Shown one piece after another: positions 1 through 11,186 of a DNA stretch of 64,000 nt. The DNA comes from Rutstroemia sp. NJR-2017a BVV2 (taxonomy: Eukaryota > Ascomycota > Leotiomycetes > Helotiales > Rutstroemiaceae): positions 62,001 to 126,000 of the forward strand of contig NJPS01000033.1 in NCBI GenBank assembly GCA_002946415.1, written 5' to 3'. The stretch's first letter is position 1. Each line of letters opens with the position of its first letter. A model generated the notes under the pieces. The model was not told where the DNA came from. It made no database searches and saw nothing but the letters and a program-made list of their open reading frames with translations. A program made the position numbers and the translations under genes.

Positions 1-363
1 CACATCCAGCGAAGTATCCACATTGCCCCCAAGTACCAATATCTATGAAGGGGTGGGAAAGATGTACGTCCTCTTGTAGTGCGAACCTCATGATACTCTT
101 TCCTCCTTTTCACTGTCGCAAACATCAGCAGTCCCCTTCTTCAACCACATGACCATATCACGAGACACCGGCATTAATATTAATAATTGGATAGGTTCGT
201 CTTCAGCCCTACAGACGATGTCAATAAGCGATTGAACAGCGAGACGGCCGAGCTGAAATCAGATGTGGAAAACCTGGGCAAGAAGTTACAATATCTAGAG
301 ACTACACATAAGAACAGTCGGGAACATATCGATCAAATCTTCAAAAGTGGTGGCCGTGGATGA
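1..363 (+). CDS. PFD1: Prefoldin subunit 1, 3' part
   Basis: This is the 3' end of a gene whose start lies outside the window. Two exons are visible, 1-63 and 195-363, with an intron at 64-194 (GTACGT...GATAG). The first exon encodes the TSSEVSTLPPSTNIYEGVGK stretch, which resembles the beta-hairpin region of prefoldin subunit 1. The second continues with MFVFSPTDDVNKRL and a C-terminal coiled-coil helix (KKLQYLETTHKNSREHIDQI) ending at TGA 361-363. Prefoldin is the hexameric co-chaperone that passes nascent actin and tubulin to the cytosolic chaperonin, and beta-type subunits have this coil-hairpin-coil layout. The intron join is supported because it gives one continuous family-like sequence. 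A second prefoldin subunit lies 15 kb downstream. Confidence 0.72.
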
Positions 364-2166
364 AGAGAGGAGATTGTTATACTTTCTCACGAAACGCCTT
401 CTTCTGTCATATCACAAGCTTGATCATTCGGTTGATGTTACACTGCACCGGGGAGGATGGGATATCGACTGTGGGGAGGTGTATGGCCATTGGATGGTGT
501 CGGCCTAGGATCACAAGATTTTAACAGTCATTCGGACAGAAATGGAACCATCTTGATGCTTTCACCTGTGAGGATATAGAGGTACTCATCATTCGTTGGC
601 ATGTCATACATATAATCGAACCTGATGTTTAAGCTTATGAAGGACGTTAAGAAAATGGGCCTCCAAAATAGAAAGGCCGCCGTCAACCACATGAATTCTG
701 GAGGGTTTCAGCAGCAATCTCCACCAGCATGAAGTTCCAAAAATAAATCACCGGAGACAGCGCGAGAGCCAATGATGATTGAAGGCAAGTCGGCAAGTCA
801 GAGGCTTAATCAGACTCTTACACCGCAAAAGATGTCCGTCTCTCGGCGCTGGATTGCGAATGAATGTTGGGGGCTACAAGTCTCCAGAAAACCGAAGCAG
901 ATAGGCCACTTCCAACTTGGCCCAAGCATGAAGGCGCTTCCCGAAATCCCAACCCCCTTGATAGTCTGTCCTCCCCTCCCAATCCCATCCTAAACTAATG
1001 CGCATCGAACACCAAACGTATCCTCCGCTTTAGGCAGCGTATCGCGGAGTACCTCTCTGCCTTTGCACCTTTGCACCTTTGCAATACCTACCTCCTGTCT
1101 TTATGTGTGGATGTTTGTACGGCTATATGTATGTAGGTACACGTAAAGACTAAAGCCGGCTGGTCAAGAGAGAGTTCCTTTCTGTAGCACAGCGGGGTAT
1201 GAGCCGCAAAGATTCTAATCTCGACTATTCTCCGTATACTTTAAAGTGCTACAGCGGAGCATGGCAAAAAACCGTTCAATAACAGGCCCAAGTACGAGAG
1301 GTTCATCCACTAGCCGCATGAAAATGCCCTTGTCGCTTTCCCCACCTTACCCTTCTGAGCCATTAGGGCTGTCAGACTGCAGTTTGCTAGCTGCAGAGCT
1401 TTTCGATCAGCTCCAGCACCCACTGGACTGGGATACGACAATGGGTGGATATGGGTACATCCTACATCCTACATACTACATACTACACACAGCCAGATAT
1501 GACACTCCTAGCCAAGACGATGAATGCAAGTACGGTACGGAAGCCTTTGCTTGGTGCGGCACGAGATATACATCTGCGCTACTCTGCTTCACTCGTGGCG
1601 GCCCAACCGGATGGTTGATTGAAACATGAGCCAGGCATGGCCACAAAAGTAGGCTGCAGGCCAGGAAATGTAAGACCCAGCCGCGGGAAGGATGGTGGAG
1701 AGTAGGTAGATGACTGCAAAGGGCAGTCCAGTAGAATGACCTTAAATCAGCCCATGCCCATGCCCATTCCTGCTGACACTATCCCATTCTTCTTCCTCTT
1801 CTTCATTTTTCTTCCCAAACATCCTATTGTTCTCTCTTCACAGAAGAAAGACTTTGTTGGTTTGCCTCTCGGCGATTACGTTGGTTGGTTACACGACCAA
1901 TTTGAAATCACTTTTATCTCTCTGTCTCTGCGCTGGATATCTTCCTTTTCACATCAGACGAACACTCAGGAGCTCTAAATTTCAAGGGAAGCTTATCGCA
2001 TATTACAGTAAACGTCGATCCAACCCCTCTTCCTCGGTCGCTTCGCGGGGTTCTACTATCTGCTGTGCCATAACATCCCATTTTTGGCGACAAGCACTTC
2101 TATTACAAATTCCTGCAGATTCGCGAGACAGACGCAAATTCGCAAAAACTTCAAAGCCTCCTGAAA
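364..2166. other. Intergenic region and leader of the next gene
   Basis: About 1.8 kb with no supported gene. Reading frames here are short and show no family resemblance. There is a short direct repeat of TTTGCACC near 1060-1086, and C/T-rich sequence from about 1750 to 1830 that resembles fungal promoter or leader sequence of the gene starting at 2167. Confidence 0.5.
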
Positions 2167-3787
2167 ATGCCTTATTACCGCGAAGAAGACGTCGACATTC
2201 GCATTTCGCGCGGTCGTGACCCGGCCCCCTCTATTCCCTACCGACGACCAGGCGGCGAGTCACCACCTCTCCGCGCCGGTTACCGCTACGGCACCACGGC
2301 CTACCTAGCACCCGAGATCGGTGCAATCCGCCGCTCGCACTCAACGGGCCAACGTCGTGAGCGATCACCTGTTCCACCACCTCCTCCGGCTGCACCTGTC
2401 GCTGCCCCCGCTGTTGCTCCTATCGTGATCAACAACCAACGAGTGTATAATGATTACAGCGATAGCGATGATTCCGACTCGCTTTATGATCGTTCCCATC
2501 ATCGATTGAGTGTGGGTGGAGGTAGGGGGAGACGACACCGCAGTCATAGTCGTCATGTGAGTATCTCACACTCGCCGTCGAGTGGACGGACGAGTTTCTC
2601 CAGGGATGATCTGGAGTTGGAAAGAACGAGGAATGAGTTGGAGAGATACAGAGCGGAGGGGGAGCGCGAGAGGGAGAGAGAGAAGACGGAAAGGCAGTTG
2701 AGGGAGAGGGAGAGGTTGTTGAGAGAGGAGGAGAGGGCCAAAGGGGAGTTGGAGAGATATAGATCCGAGAAGGAGAAAGAGCGAACCGAGAGATTGTTAA
2801 GAGAAGAATTCGAGCTCTTGACATTGAAAGAGGAAAAGAAGAGAATGGAGAGAGACAGACGAACCGCCGAAGAAAAAGAGCGAGCCGACAAAGAAATCAG
2901 AGATACATACGAACGCATGAAGCGCATGGAACAAGAACGACTGGCGCGCGAAAAGAAAGAAAGAGAAGAAGCAATTGAAAAGTTCAAGCGTGAAGAAGCT
3001 GAGCGCGCCGCCCGCGAAAAGGCCGAACGCGACGAAGCCATCGCAAAGTTCAAACGCGAGGAAGAAGCCAAAGCCGCCAAGGAGCGCAAGGAAAGAGAAG
3101 AAATCATCGAGAACTTCAAAAAGCAGGAAGCAGCTCGACTGGCTAGAGAAAAGGCAGAGAAAGATGCGAGAGAGAAGGAATATCAACGCCGTCTTCATGA
3201 GGATTTGCATAAAGCTGGTCTGGATGAGCGCACAATTGTGGCTATTTCGAAGGGTGAGCTGCCGAAGCCAGCAATGCCACCTGCGCCTGTTCATCAACAT
3301 CAACATCAACACCCCCGTCCGCCACCGCCGCCTCCAGTGATGGCACCAAGACCCACATATACGCGTATGTCGAGACGACATCTTTCGATTGAAACGTTGC
3401 GTGTATATGGAATCCAGTATGAATTCGACAAAGAGGTAAGAACTTCCCATTCCACTCTCAGACCATCTCCCCCTCTTATGAATCTCCTACTAACACCCCT
3501 CGCAGGACCCCGACTTCATCCTCATCAAACGCTGGGTGCCCGAGGACGAGCAAGATGCCCTCTGGGCACATACCCGCCAACTCCGAGAAACACGCCTGGC
3601 AATCGTGCGCCCGCCTGTTCAGCAGACCGAGACCATCGAATACATTAAGGAATACGTCGTTGAGGGCGGCGGCAGGAAGAAGAGACATCATCATCATAAG
3701 AGCGATGATATGCAGCTGGTGATTGAGAGGAGGAAACATCGATCCAGGTCGCCATCACCATTTGTTAGGTGGGCTGCTGGGAGGTAG
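2167..3787 (+). CDS. Charged coiled-coil protein (DUF8035-like)
   Basis: Two exons, 2167-3435 and 3506-3787, joined across a 70-bp intron (GTAAG...CGCAG), give 516 residues. The N-terminus is Arg/Pro/Ser-rich. Residues about 140-345 are a long Glu/Arg/Lys-rich coiled coil with repeats such as REKxERDEAIxKFKREE. A His/Pro-rich linker (HQHQHQHP, PPPPPP) follows near 375-395. The C-terminal block at about 397-470 (YTRMSRRHLSIETLRVYGI, then the spliced DPDFILIKRWVPE) resembles what I recall of the fungal DUF8035 domain. The tail has HHHHK and an RS-like RSRSPSP motif. The intron falls inside the conserved block, and splicing restores it. No enzymatic motif is visible and the function is unknown. 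A scaffold or nucleic-acid-associated role would be a guess from the charge and RS motif. Confidence 0.8.
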
Positions 3788-4186
3788 GGCAGGTGTACTT
3801 GGTTAGTGGGATAATAGTGATGAATTATGATCAGATGGGAATGAGGATGAGGATGGGATTGGAGTAATAGGAATAGGAATCTGGATCGGGGATTTGGTAT
3901 TCAATGGTTGTGGGTTGGTTGTGGGGGGACTTGAAGCTGATCTTTGGTCTGAGAGGTGGATTTTCTTTCTTTTATTCTTTTGACTTTTTCTTTCCACGCA
4001 CATCTCCAGCTCTTCTTGTCCTTAGTTGAAATACCCAGTTGAAGAAGATTATAACATACATGGAGCCGTACTCATTCGTGACCTGACTCCCAGCACATCT
4101 TCCAATCCCACACAAAGTAGTAAAATGATACTCTTTTAAACTCCAAAGTTGAGTAAAGCCGGCATCCGGCATCCATACCTCCCACC
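3788..4186. other. Convergent intergenic spacer
   Basis: Holds the 3' ends of two convergent genes. It has GA-rich simple sequence around 3830-3890. No gene or other structure was seen. Confidence 0.5.
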
Positions 4187-5271
4187 TCAAACCACCGTCT
4201 CCGCCTCCACCGCAGCCTTCGCCCACGCCCCCTCCGCCCTCCTAACCATCTCCTCATACAACGTCCACGCCAACGCCGAACTAATCGCCTTCCTCCCCAT
4301 CCGCAAGCCCAGCCCATCGAACAGACTCTTCACACCTTCTTCCCCCACCATCTTCCGCGCCGCATGCATCATATTCAAATACCGCTTCGGCTGCAGCTGA
4401 ATCCGCGTCTTGATCGCATCAAACGGATTCGTGATCGCGGTCGCCATTCCCGCAGCTAGCACCCCCGATCCGAAATTAATTGATGCGGATGTGGACCCCT
4501 TCATGCTCATATTCATGCTCTCGACCAATTCGCCTGCTACAGGCGGCATGCGCTGTGTTAACGCACTGAGGCGTTTCTTCAACTGCTCGTAGAATAACAC
4601 GTACAACCCCGCATACGGCGCATCTCTAATAGCCGTAGCTCCGAATCCCGAAAAGAAACCCCGCAACCCCTCGGTCTGTAGTATGTCCCGTCCAGCACCG
4701 AGAATAGACTTGTAGGCGTAGAGATTGGATTCATACCGCACTTTGATGATCGTCATAGGCATAAGAATAAACCCCGCCGAAGCCCGCGCCACCGCTCCAG
4801 TCGTCAGATTGGCGAGATTCGAGAGCTTGGGGAGGGAGGATGAATGCCCATGTTTGGTAACTAGTGGTGCGCGAGAGGTAGGTTCGACTACACCAATCGT
4901 GCGGAGCAGATTCGAGCGCGCGACATTTTGCCGCAGCGCATTGAGACTGGTGAAGTAGATGGCGGAGCCGAAGCCGGTGCGCAGCGCGGAGGGGGTGGTG
5001 CCGCGCCAGAAGGACCGGATGGTGTTGGGTTGGGAGGAGAGCTCGCGGATCGTGGCGAGCAGGGTTTTGTGGTTGGATTGTTGCAGGCGGGTCTTGAGGA
5101 GGTCGGCGGGTTGGAGAAGAACTGCGGAGAGCACGCCTGATCCTAGTCCAGCTACGAAGTGGAAGTCTGTGAGTGCGGGGTTCGTCAGTTTGTGCTTTGT
5201 TTAAGAGCTTTGTGGGTAGAGAGGGGAACCATACAAGATGACGATTTCCCGGCCGTTCCGCCATTTGACAT
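4187..5271 (-). CDS. HEM25: Mitochondrial glycine carrier Hem25 (SLC25A38)
   Basis: Exons run 5271-5235 and 5166-4187 on the minus strand, with an intron at 5167-5234 (GTATGG...CACAG). Splicing creates the codon for Tyr13 and the N-terminal [20 protein letters not shown] block. The 338-residue product has three mitochondrial-carrier repeats, each with a signature: [24 protein letters not shown] and [11 protein letters not shown]. The first block and the overall length match the Hem25/SLC25A38 branch, which imports glycine into mitochondria for the first step of heme synthesis. Six inner-membrane helices are expected from the family. The start was chosen because an upstream-frame ATG at 5264 gives no carrier sequence. 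The gene converges on the coiled-coil gene to the left. Confidence 0.88.
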
Positions 5272-5818
5272 TTCTATTTTTATGGTGATAAGGGCATTTC
5301 GGTCAGTAGAGTGAGAGGATTCTGGGAGCCTTTTATATATCAAAAAGCTCACGTCAGGTTGGGGTTGTGGAGGTTTTCGGGTTGTTCGAAAAATTTATAT
5401 GGGGTACTAGGCGTCGGTCAAAAAGCTTGGGGTCTTTGAAGGACGTCATCTCATATAGTCAATCAAAAAGACTCCTGATGAATGGTCAGCCTTCATGAAT
5501 AGTAATCCTAATTTATTGTTAAAGCTCCCGGTGCAATAAACATCGACGGCATGTCGAAAATGGGAGAAGATAAAGATAGTAACACTGTAGATTATTTCCA
5601 GTTTACTACTGCTACCTTGCTTAATCTCACCCCGTTCCGTGCCGAAGTCGGTTTGCAGATGCAAGTGAGCTCTGGTTGTTTGTCAGCAGAATCAAACCAT
5701 AACCGGCCAATAATATGGCTCATGGACTCTACATGAGTTTCTCCATATATGAAAGAATTGACTTAAATCGAGTTTTCAACTAAATTTCGTTCATCCTTTA
5801 CCTCATACATATCTCAGA
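5272..5818. other. Divergent promoter region
   Basis: A 547-bp spacer between the divergently transcribed carrier and amidase genes. It presumably holds both promoters. No specific site is recognised. Confidence 0.45.
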
Positions 5819-6976
5819 ATGACCCTCGCAGTAAGACCCCACATCCGAACTACAAAGCAATAGCAACTAACCATCCCACCAGGCAATCGGGCAACTATGC
5901 TCAACAGCATCCATGACCCACAATCTCTCACTCTGCCAAACTCTCATTAAGAAGGCCTCGGCTGCAGGGGCAAAAGTTTGTCTCCTCTCTAACACTCCCT
6001 AAGTCTCATCCTCAATCTCACACCTTTTCTCTCAGGCACTCTTCCTCCCGGAAGCAACCGACTACATAGCCTCCTCACCCAGTGAATCCATCTCTCTCGC
6101 TCAGCCTATGCACAGCTCTCCCTTCGTTCTGGGCCTCCGTCAAGCAGCCAAGGAAGCCTCTTTAGCAATCAACGTGGGCATTCACGTGCCCGCTCCAGAC
6201 GGCAAGAAGCTGTTCAATAGGAGCTGTTGGATTGATGAACAGGGGGAGATCAAGGCTTATTATGATAAGCTGCATTTATTTGACTATGGGAATCTAAAGG
6301 AGAGCAATAGTGTGGAAAAAGGGAAGAAGATAGTGCCGCCGGTGGAGACGGTCTTGGGGAGGGTGGGGTTGTTGATTTGTTTTGATGTAAGTGCTGTATT
6401 GTGCTAGAAATTGGCTGATGGACGGAAAGAAGAGTCGTAGGGGGAGCGAGGCGAGTGCTTTGAGGATGCATATCAAGTGATATTCTACCTATTTCCACCC
6501 CAGGGTAAACACTGCCTAGCAAACTCTCCATTCTACTTGTCTTCTTGCTTGACTAACCTCTCCAGCTGCGCTTCCCCGAACCATCACTGAGCCTGCATCG
6601 CCAATTGACTCAAATTCTCACCTATCCATCCGCATTCACCGTTCCCACAGGAACCGCTCACTGGGAAGTACTCCTCCGATCTCGAGCCATCGAATCGCAG
6701 GCCTATGTGATAGCCGCTGCTCAAGTCGGGGCTCATAACGAGAAACGCACAAGCTATGGACATTCCATGGTCGTGGATCCGTGGGGAAAAGTTCTTCTGG
6801 ATCTGACAGGAGAGGGCCAAGAACCGGAGATTGGTCTCGTTGATATCGACTTGAAATATTGGGAAGAGATCAAGGAAAAGATGCCGTTGCTGAGGAGAAC
6901 GTAAGCATGGTGTGATGATGACGACGACGACGAAGCTTTGCTGACACTTTCTAGGGATGTTTATCCAGAACTATGA
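5819..6976 (+). CDS. Nit-family amidase (probable deaminated glutathione amidase)
   Basis: Five exons (5819-5830, 5883-5975, 6036-6386, 6566-6900, 6955-6976) give 270 residues. The first exon is only 12 nt. The carbon-nitrogen hydrolase triad is complete: Glu41 in LFLPEATDY, Lys113 in YYDKLHLFD and Cys150 in ICFDLRFPE, whose codons are separated by intron 3. The C-terminus DVYPEL is supplied by the last short exon. The opening AIGQLCSTASMTHNL is typical of the Nit branch that hydrolyses deaminated glutathione, a metabolite-repair reaction. Nomenclature differs between organisms (yeast NIT2, mammalian Nit1), so no symbol is given. Cytosolic or mitochondrial location cannot be told. It converges on the Opi3 gene. 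Confidence 0.87.
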
Positions 6977-7356
6977 TTTTGCGGTGAATACTAAGACAAC
7001 ACTTGCAGTAAAGACCATAGAATGTACATAAAAACTTATTTGGCGCCATTAAGTTTGTAAGAAAATTTTATCTCCCATCCCATGAACACCTGTGATGCAA
7101 AGTTAGTTGATATCTATGCATATCTATGCAACCCTGAACTTCCGTTGTTGAACCCCGTTTTTGGTATCTCGCTTTCGCTGTAAATGTATGCACCAATCCA
7201 CCACTTCGCACATAGAATAATAAATCGCCGTCACCTCCATCCAACCATCGCCCAATGCTTTGCTTCGACCTCTAAATCACCCCGAGAATCTTCCACAGCT
7301 AGTCCACCCCACACCCCGTAGTCAACATACTTCCCCACCCCACCGCCGATCATGAT
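6977..7356. other. Convergent intergenic spacer
   Basis: The 3' flanks of two convergent genes. Nothing else is seen apart from a TATCTATGCA direct repeat at about 7110-7130. Confidence 0.45.
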
Positions 7357-8151
7357 CTACGAACTCTTCTTTCCCTTCTGGCTTCTCTGCCTCTCTCTCT
7401 TCGCGTAGATTCCGGCAGTAAACGGGTCCTCAAATCTCAATGCCAACAAATAAACCACGAAGACCTCAGCAGTCAAAAGAATCCCCGCAGGCTTGCCCCA
7501 CAACAACGCTGTTCCCAAAAAGCTCATAGTACTTCCATAGTACATCGGCGCACTGCAGACGTTGAACGGGAATCCAGTAACCATTTTATCCATCAAAATG
7601 CCGAAATAGTCCCCCAAATATGTACCAGTGATACCAAGAGCCCACATGGAGGAAAGAACAAGTGTATTGCCACATGCTAGGAGTGCATATGCAGTGTAGG
7701 TCGAGGCCGGGGAGAGGAGAAGCGGGTGAGTGGGCTGAGAACGAAGCGCTCGCTCGTAGAGGAAATCGCGAAAGATGCCGAGGGAGAAGATTGTTACGGC
7801 AAGAAAGTAGCAGCCGAGTCGGGAGTTGCCGTTGAAGAGGCGGGTGAGGATTTTATTATGGTATTCTAAGTGTGAGGTGTTAATTGCCTGGATGGGGGAG
7901 CTATATGAGGGGTTGAAGTACCTTGACGGGCGACGGTACTGGAAAATGTGGTTAGTTGAATATTGGAGAGGAAAGGATGAATATGAAGCTTACTTCCAGA
8001 ATATGGGATTGAATGCAATTGAGGCTGCCGCAACTATGAGAGGTGGTTAGTATATTTTGAAGCTGTTTGCCAGGACTGACGTCGACGTACTTGCTAAGCT
8101 TTTTTGGTCGAAATCGACCAGACCTCTGTTATTACCTAGGAAACTTGTCAT
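7357..8151 (-). CDS. OPI3: Phospholipid methyltransferase Opi3
   Basis: Four exons on the minus strand (8151-8091, 8033-7994, 7938-7922, 7865-7357) encode 208 residues, close to the usual length of Opi3. The family catalyses the last two SAM-dependent methylations of the phosphatidylethanolamine-to-phosphatidylcholine pathway in the ER membrane. Visible features are several hydrophobic helices (IAAASIAFNPIFW; LGCYFLAVTIFSLGIF; TYTAYALLACGNTLVLSSMW), the SAM-binding-type stretch ALGITGTYLGDYFGIL with VTGFPFNVCSAPMYYGST, and the conserved ALRFEDPFTAGIY near the lysine-rich C-terminus, which may act as an ER-retention tail. The third exon is only 17 nt. All four joins are fixed by frame and by the continuous family sequence. 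Confidence 0.88.
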
Positions 8152-8718
8152 GGTGTTTTAAGCTCAAGAGGAGGAAAGTAGAACAACACAAAAGGAGAAA
8201 TGTACAGAAAATGCAAGTTGTCAAGTACTATTGCCGTAAGAATATCTGTTAGTATTTGAAGCTCACGATAGTGGTTGAATTTCACGTGCATTTCGAAAGC
8301 TCCACGAATCATTTAGACATGACGTCGAAGCGAGCTCGAAAACGGCCTTGGCGAGGAGCAAAATGGCAGGAGCGTTCATTTTTTTGCGGGGTTTCAATCT
8401 TCTTAGCGATGCACATTATTTCCCATTCGGATGCGTGTACTTCAACCAAAAATACACCCTCTATCACACCATTCGCAATCCGCCAAGTTGTAATCTATAT
8501 GAAGTTGAAAGTCTTTTGGCTTTTGTATCTACAGGGGAATTGTCGGATATACCGCGCCATCCATCTTAGGGGCGTGAAATGGAGAACACAATCATTCCCC
8601 AAGTTATTGCGCCTTCATAATATGGTATCTCCGTCCGTTCAGTATATCCCCTTTCAACCAATTTCATTACCATACCGTTACGCCTGCCGTTAACCCACAA
8701 AACTGTCAGCCCAAAGGA
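8152..8718. other. Intergenic spacer
   Basis: The upstream region of Opi3 and the 3' flank of the Rxt2 gene. The reading frames present have no recognisable content. Confidence 0.45.
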
Positions 8719-10343
8719 TCATTGCCGTCTAGTTCTGGTCTTCTTTGCTGTTGTCACAGCATCTTCCTCCTCTTCATCCTGTCCCTTCTTGAGATCATCA
8801 TCCAGTCCCCACTCCTCTTTATCATACCAATCTTCACCATCTGACATATCTCGATTTGCGCCAACATGGCCTTCAGCTTTCGCCCACTTCATCACAAGAT
8901 GTCGTAAACGATCAGCCTTCAGAAGCCCCTCATAAACTCTCTGGGCACCTCGGATAATCTCCTCTTGTTTCTGGATATACAGCTGCAAGAGTTTCCTCAA
9001 TTCTTCCGCCTCATGCTTAGGCAAGTAAAGATCCCGATCCGGTATCGATGATTCTGGAGCTAGAAAATATGGATGGATGTACGGCTCATCGTCCGGGTCG
9101 GATGAGATTGAGCCTATCAGGTCGGTTACGCCGTCAGACACTGCCTGTGCCTGGGCTCGCGTTCTCATACGACGGGGTATGGGAATATCATCCGTATCCT
9201 CGACCTCCAAATCCATTTCCTCGCCTGCGACATGTGGCTTCTCTTGCATCTCGATATCGTTCAGAGGTGCCGAATCTGAGCTTGCCCCAGTTCTGTTGTC
9301 GGGGCCATTCATGCTAGATGGACCCACTACTGATCCATTCGAAAATTCGGATGTCAGAGTTGCATTCGCATCCACTTCTACTTCTTTCCCTTTGCCTTTC
9401 GACCTATTCATCGCTGATCCTGGTGTGCTTCCTCCCTCCACACCCATGATCATTAGACCGGAGACAGCCACGCCATCCTCGGAAGGCAAGGTGCCACTGG
9501 ATATGATATCCATATCCTGCCCAGCGATCCTCTTGAGTTTGTTTCGTTGCCGCTCTGTTTCGGTCTCAAAGAAGGCGACGTCATTTTCGGTTTCGACAGT
9601 CTCGCAAGGCATCCAAGTGTGATGACCACTGAACTTGGTGAGAAGATGCTTGATCTTCCACAGTGATTCCATTTCCTTTTGTACCATCTCCCCAGCATTA
9701 CGAGTTAATTCCGTTAAAACTTTGGACTTGAAGGGTTGTGATAAGCTTGGATGATCAGGCAATTCCGAAGCAGTTGTTAGAGGGGCAAGGAGTTCTACGC
9801 CGAGATATGGTTAGCAAGAGAAGTCCAAAATTGTATAACTCCTGCGAAATAGCATACCTTCTAATTTAATATCTGCATACGGGTCGAACTCGGCATTCTC
9901 CATCGCGATAGCCTCAGCCCTTTCATCGTCTTCGTCACTATTGATTTCGTAACCGTCCTCGTCAACAAGTGGGGGCTTCCGACTGATAATGTCTCTCGTG
10001 TAGCCAGCATATTCAATTGTCTACTAAAACGTCAAAATAATGGTCGGGGTATCTCGCACACAGGCAGCTTCTCGTTCATCGCGTACCTCTCTGTATACTT
10101 GCGGACCGGTTGGCGGGGCCAATTGGCCCTGATGAACGTATCGCGCTCGCTTTCTCAACTTGTTTCCGCGGTTCGTAAGCCGTTCGATCGAACTATCTGA
10201 ATCCGAATCTGTTTGTGAGAGACTGTCAGTAAAGCGGGATAGGTAGCTATGCGCTAGAAAGGATGAATACCATAAGATTTCCTTTTGACGGCCTTCTTCA
10301 TGGCCGCGATTGTGTCTGCGAAGATGGCAGCTTGAGAGGCCAT
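8719..10343 (-). CDS. RXT2: Rxt2-like histone deacetylase complex subunit
   Basis: Four exons on the minus strand (10343-10271, 10208-10087, 10020-9858, 9794-8719) give 477 residues. The conserved N-terminal Rxt2 region is built by splicing: the TNRGNKLRKRARYVHQGQL block, then PPTGPQVYRE, YAGYTRDIISRKPPL and DEDGYEINSDEDDERAEAIA. The ELLAPLTTASELPDHPSLSQ block and a helical segment follow. The rest is acidic and low in complexity, ending in KKTRTRRQ. Rxt2 is a subunit of the Rpd3L/Sin3 histone deacetylase complex, so a nuclear co-repressor role is expected. Exon 3 begins after a tandem TAGTAG acceptor, and only the second AG keeps the frame open. It is divergent from the TRAPPC11 gene. Confidence 0.83.
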
Positions 10344-11186
10344 GGTGACAACCTCGACGTCAAAGTAGCGGCATGTAATTTCTGTAATCGATTGCCAGAG
10401 AAATCGCCCCACAGATATGGAGCTGGCGATCCGTCAATCCACGACTTGATGTTCGCAGTGACCTTGACCAGCGCAGCTGAATACGGGGTAAATCGATGAT
10501 ATTTTGATTATTGTGAATTGGAATTGCGAAAGAATGCGCCGATAGGATCTGTTCCCTGAGTTGAATAGATTATATTATAGGCGTACCGCGATTTTACAGT
10601 GCGAAGGGACAGAATTGTGCGTAGGAAAGGCCCAGTAACTCCAAAAGTGCAAACGGAAATAGTTCCATACAACGAAGAGAATCAGGAAAGTTATCTAGTG
10701 AAGCTTTGTGCTGGGGGGAGGGCACAGCAAGGCTGTAAAGTCGGCAAAAGCTAAATTGATCGGCATATCGGGCAATGTGATGGTTGGATGGCCCGTCCGC
10801 TGCAGTAGTTCTATCAACTCGAGCAACTCCAACATGCAAATTGTCCAAACATGCACCCAGATCTTCACAAACTGTGCTCCATGTACGAATGTGCTCCCTG
10901 GTGACTCAGTGCTGAGACTCATCTATTCTTAACTCTTTATTGCAGCTGCGAGAGCGTGTTCTATTGGACTGACTACTCGCGCTGATCTCCAGCTCTGCGA
11001 TAGCATAAATTTACCGTGTTCTGTGCGCGTCCTGGTCGATTTATCTCAGCCTTGCGCGATTAGCCTTCGATAACCTTTCGCCCATGAGATCCAAATCCGC
11101 TCGAGATAGCCTGCTCTTGTCTCAACCCACCAACCCGCGCCAGACCTGACTCTTATGGAGCCATTGGTGCCACAAGTCCCATCAAC
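10344..11186. other. Divergent promoter region
   Basis: 843 bp between the Rxt2 and TRAPPC11 start codons. No additional gene is supported. It presumably carries both promoters and leaders. Confidence 0.45.

Noticed and set aside
2553..3450. Long open frames on the minus strand (188 and 217 codons)
   Set aside because: They are antisense to the Glu/Arg-rich coiled coil. Its GAG/AGA codons give Ser/Leu/Phe-rich shadows with no family content.
4731..5264. 177-codon minus-strand frame overlapping the carrier gene
   Set aside because: It is a shifted frame of HEM25 containing its intron. The spliced frame gives the true carrier sequence.
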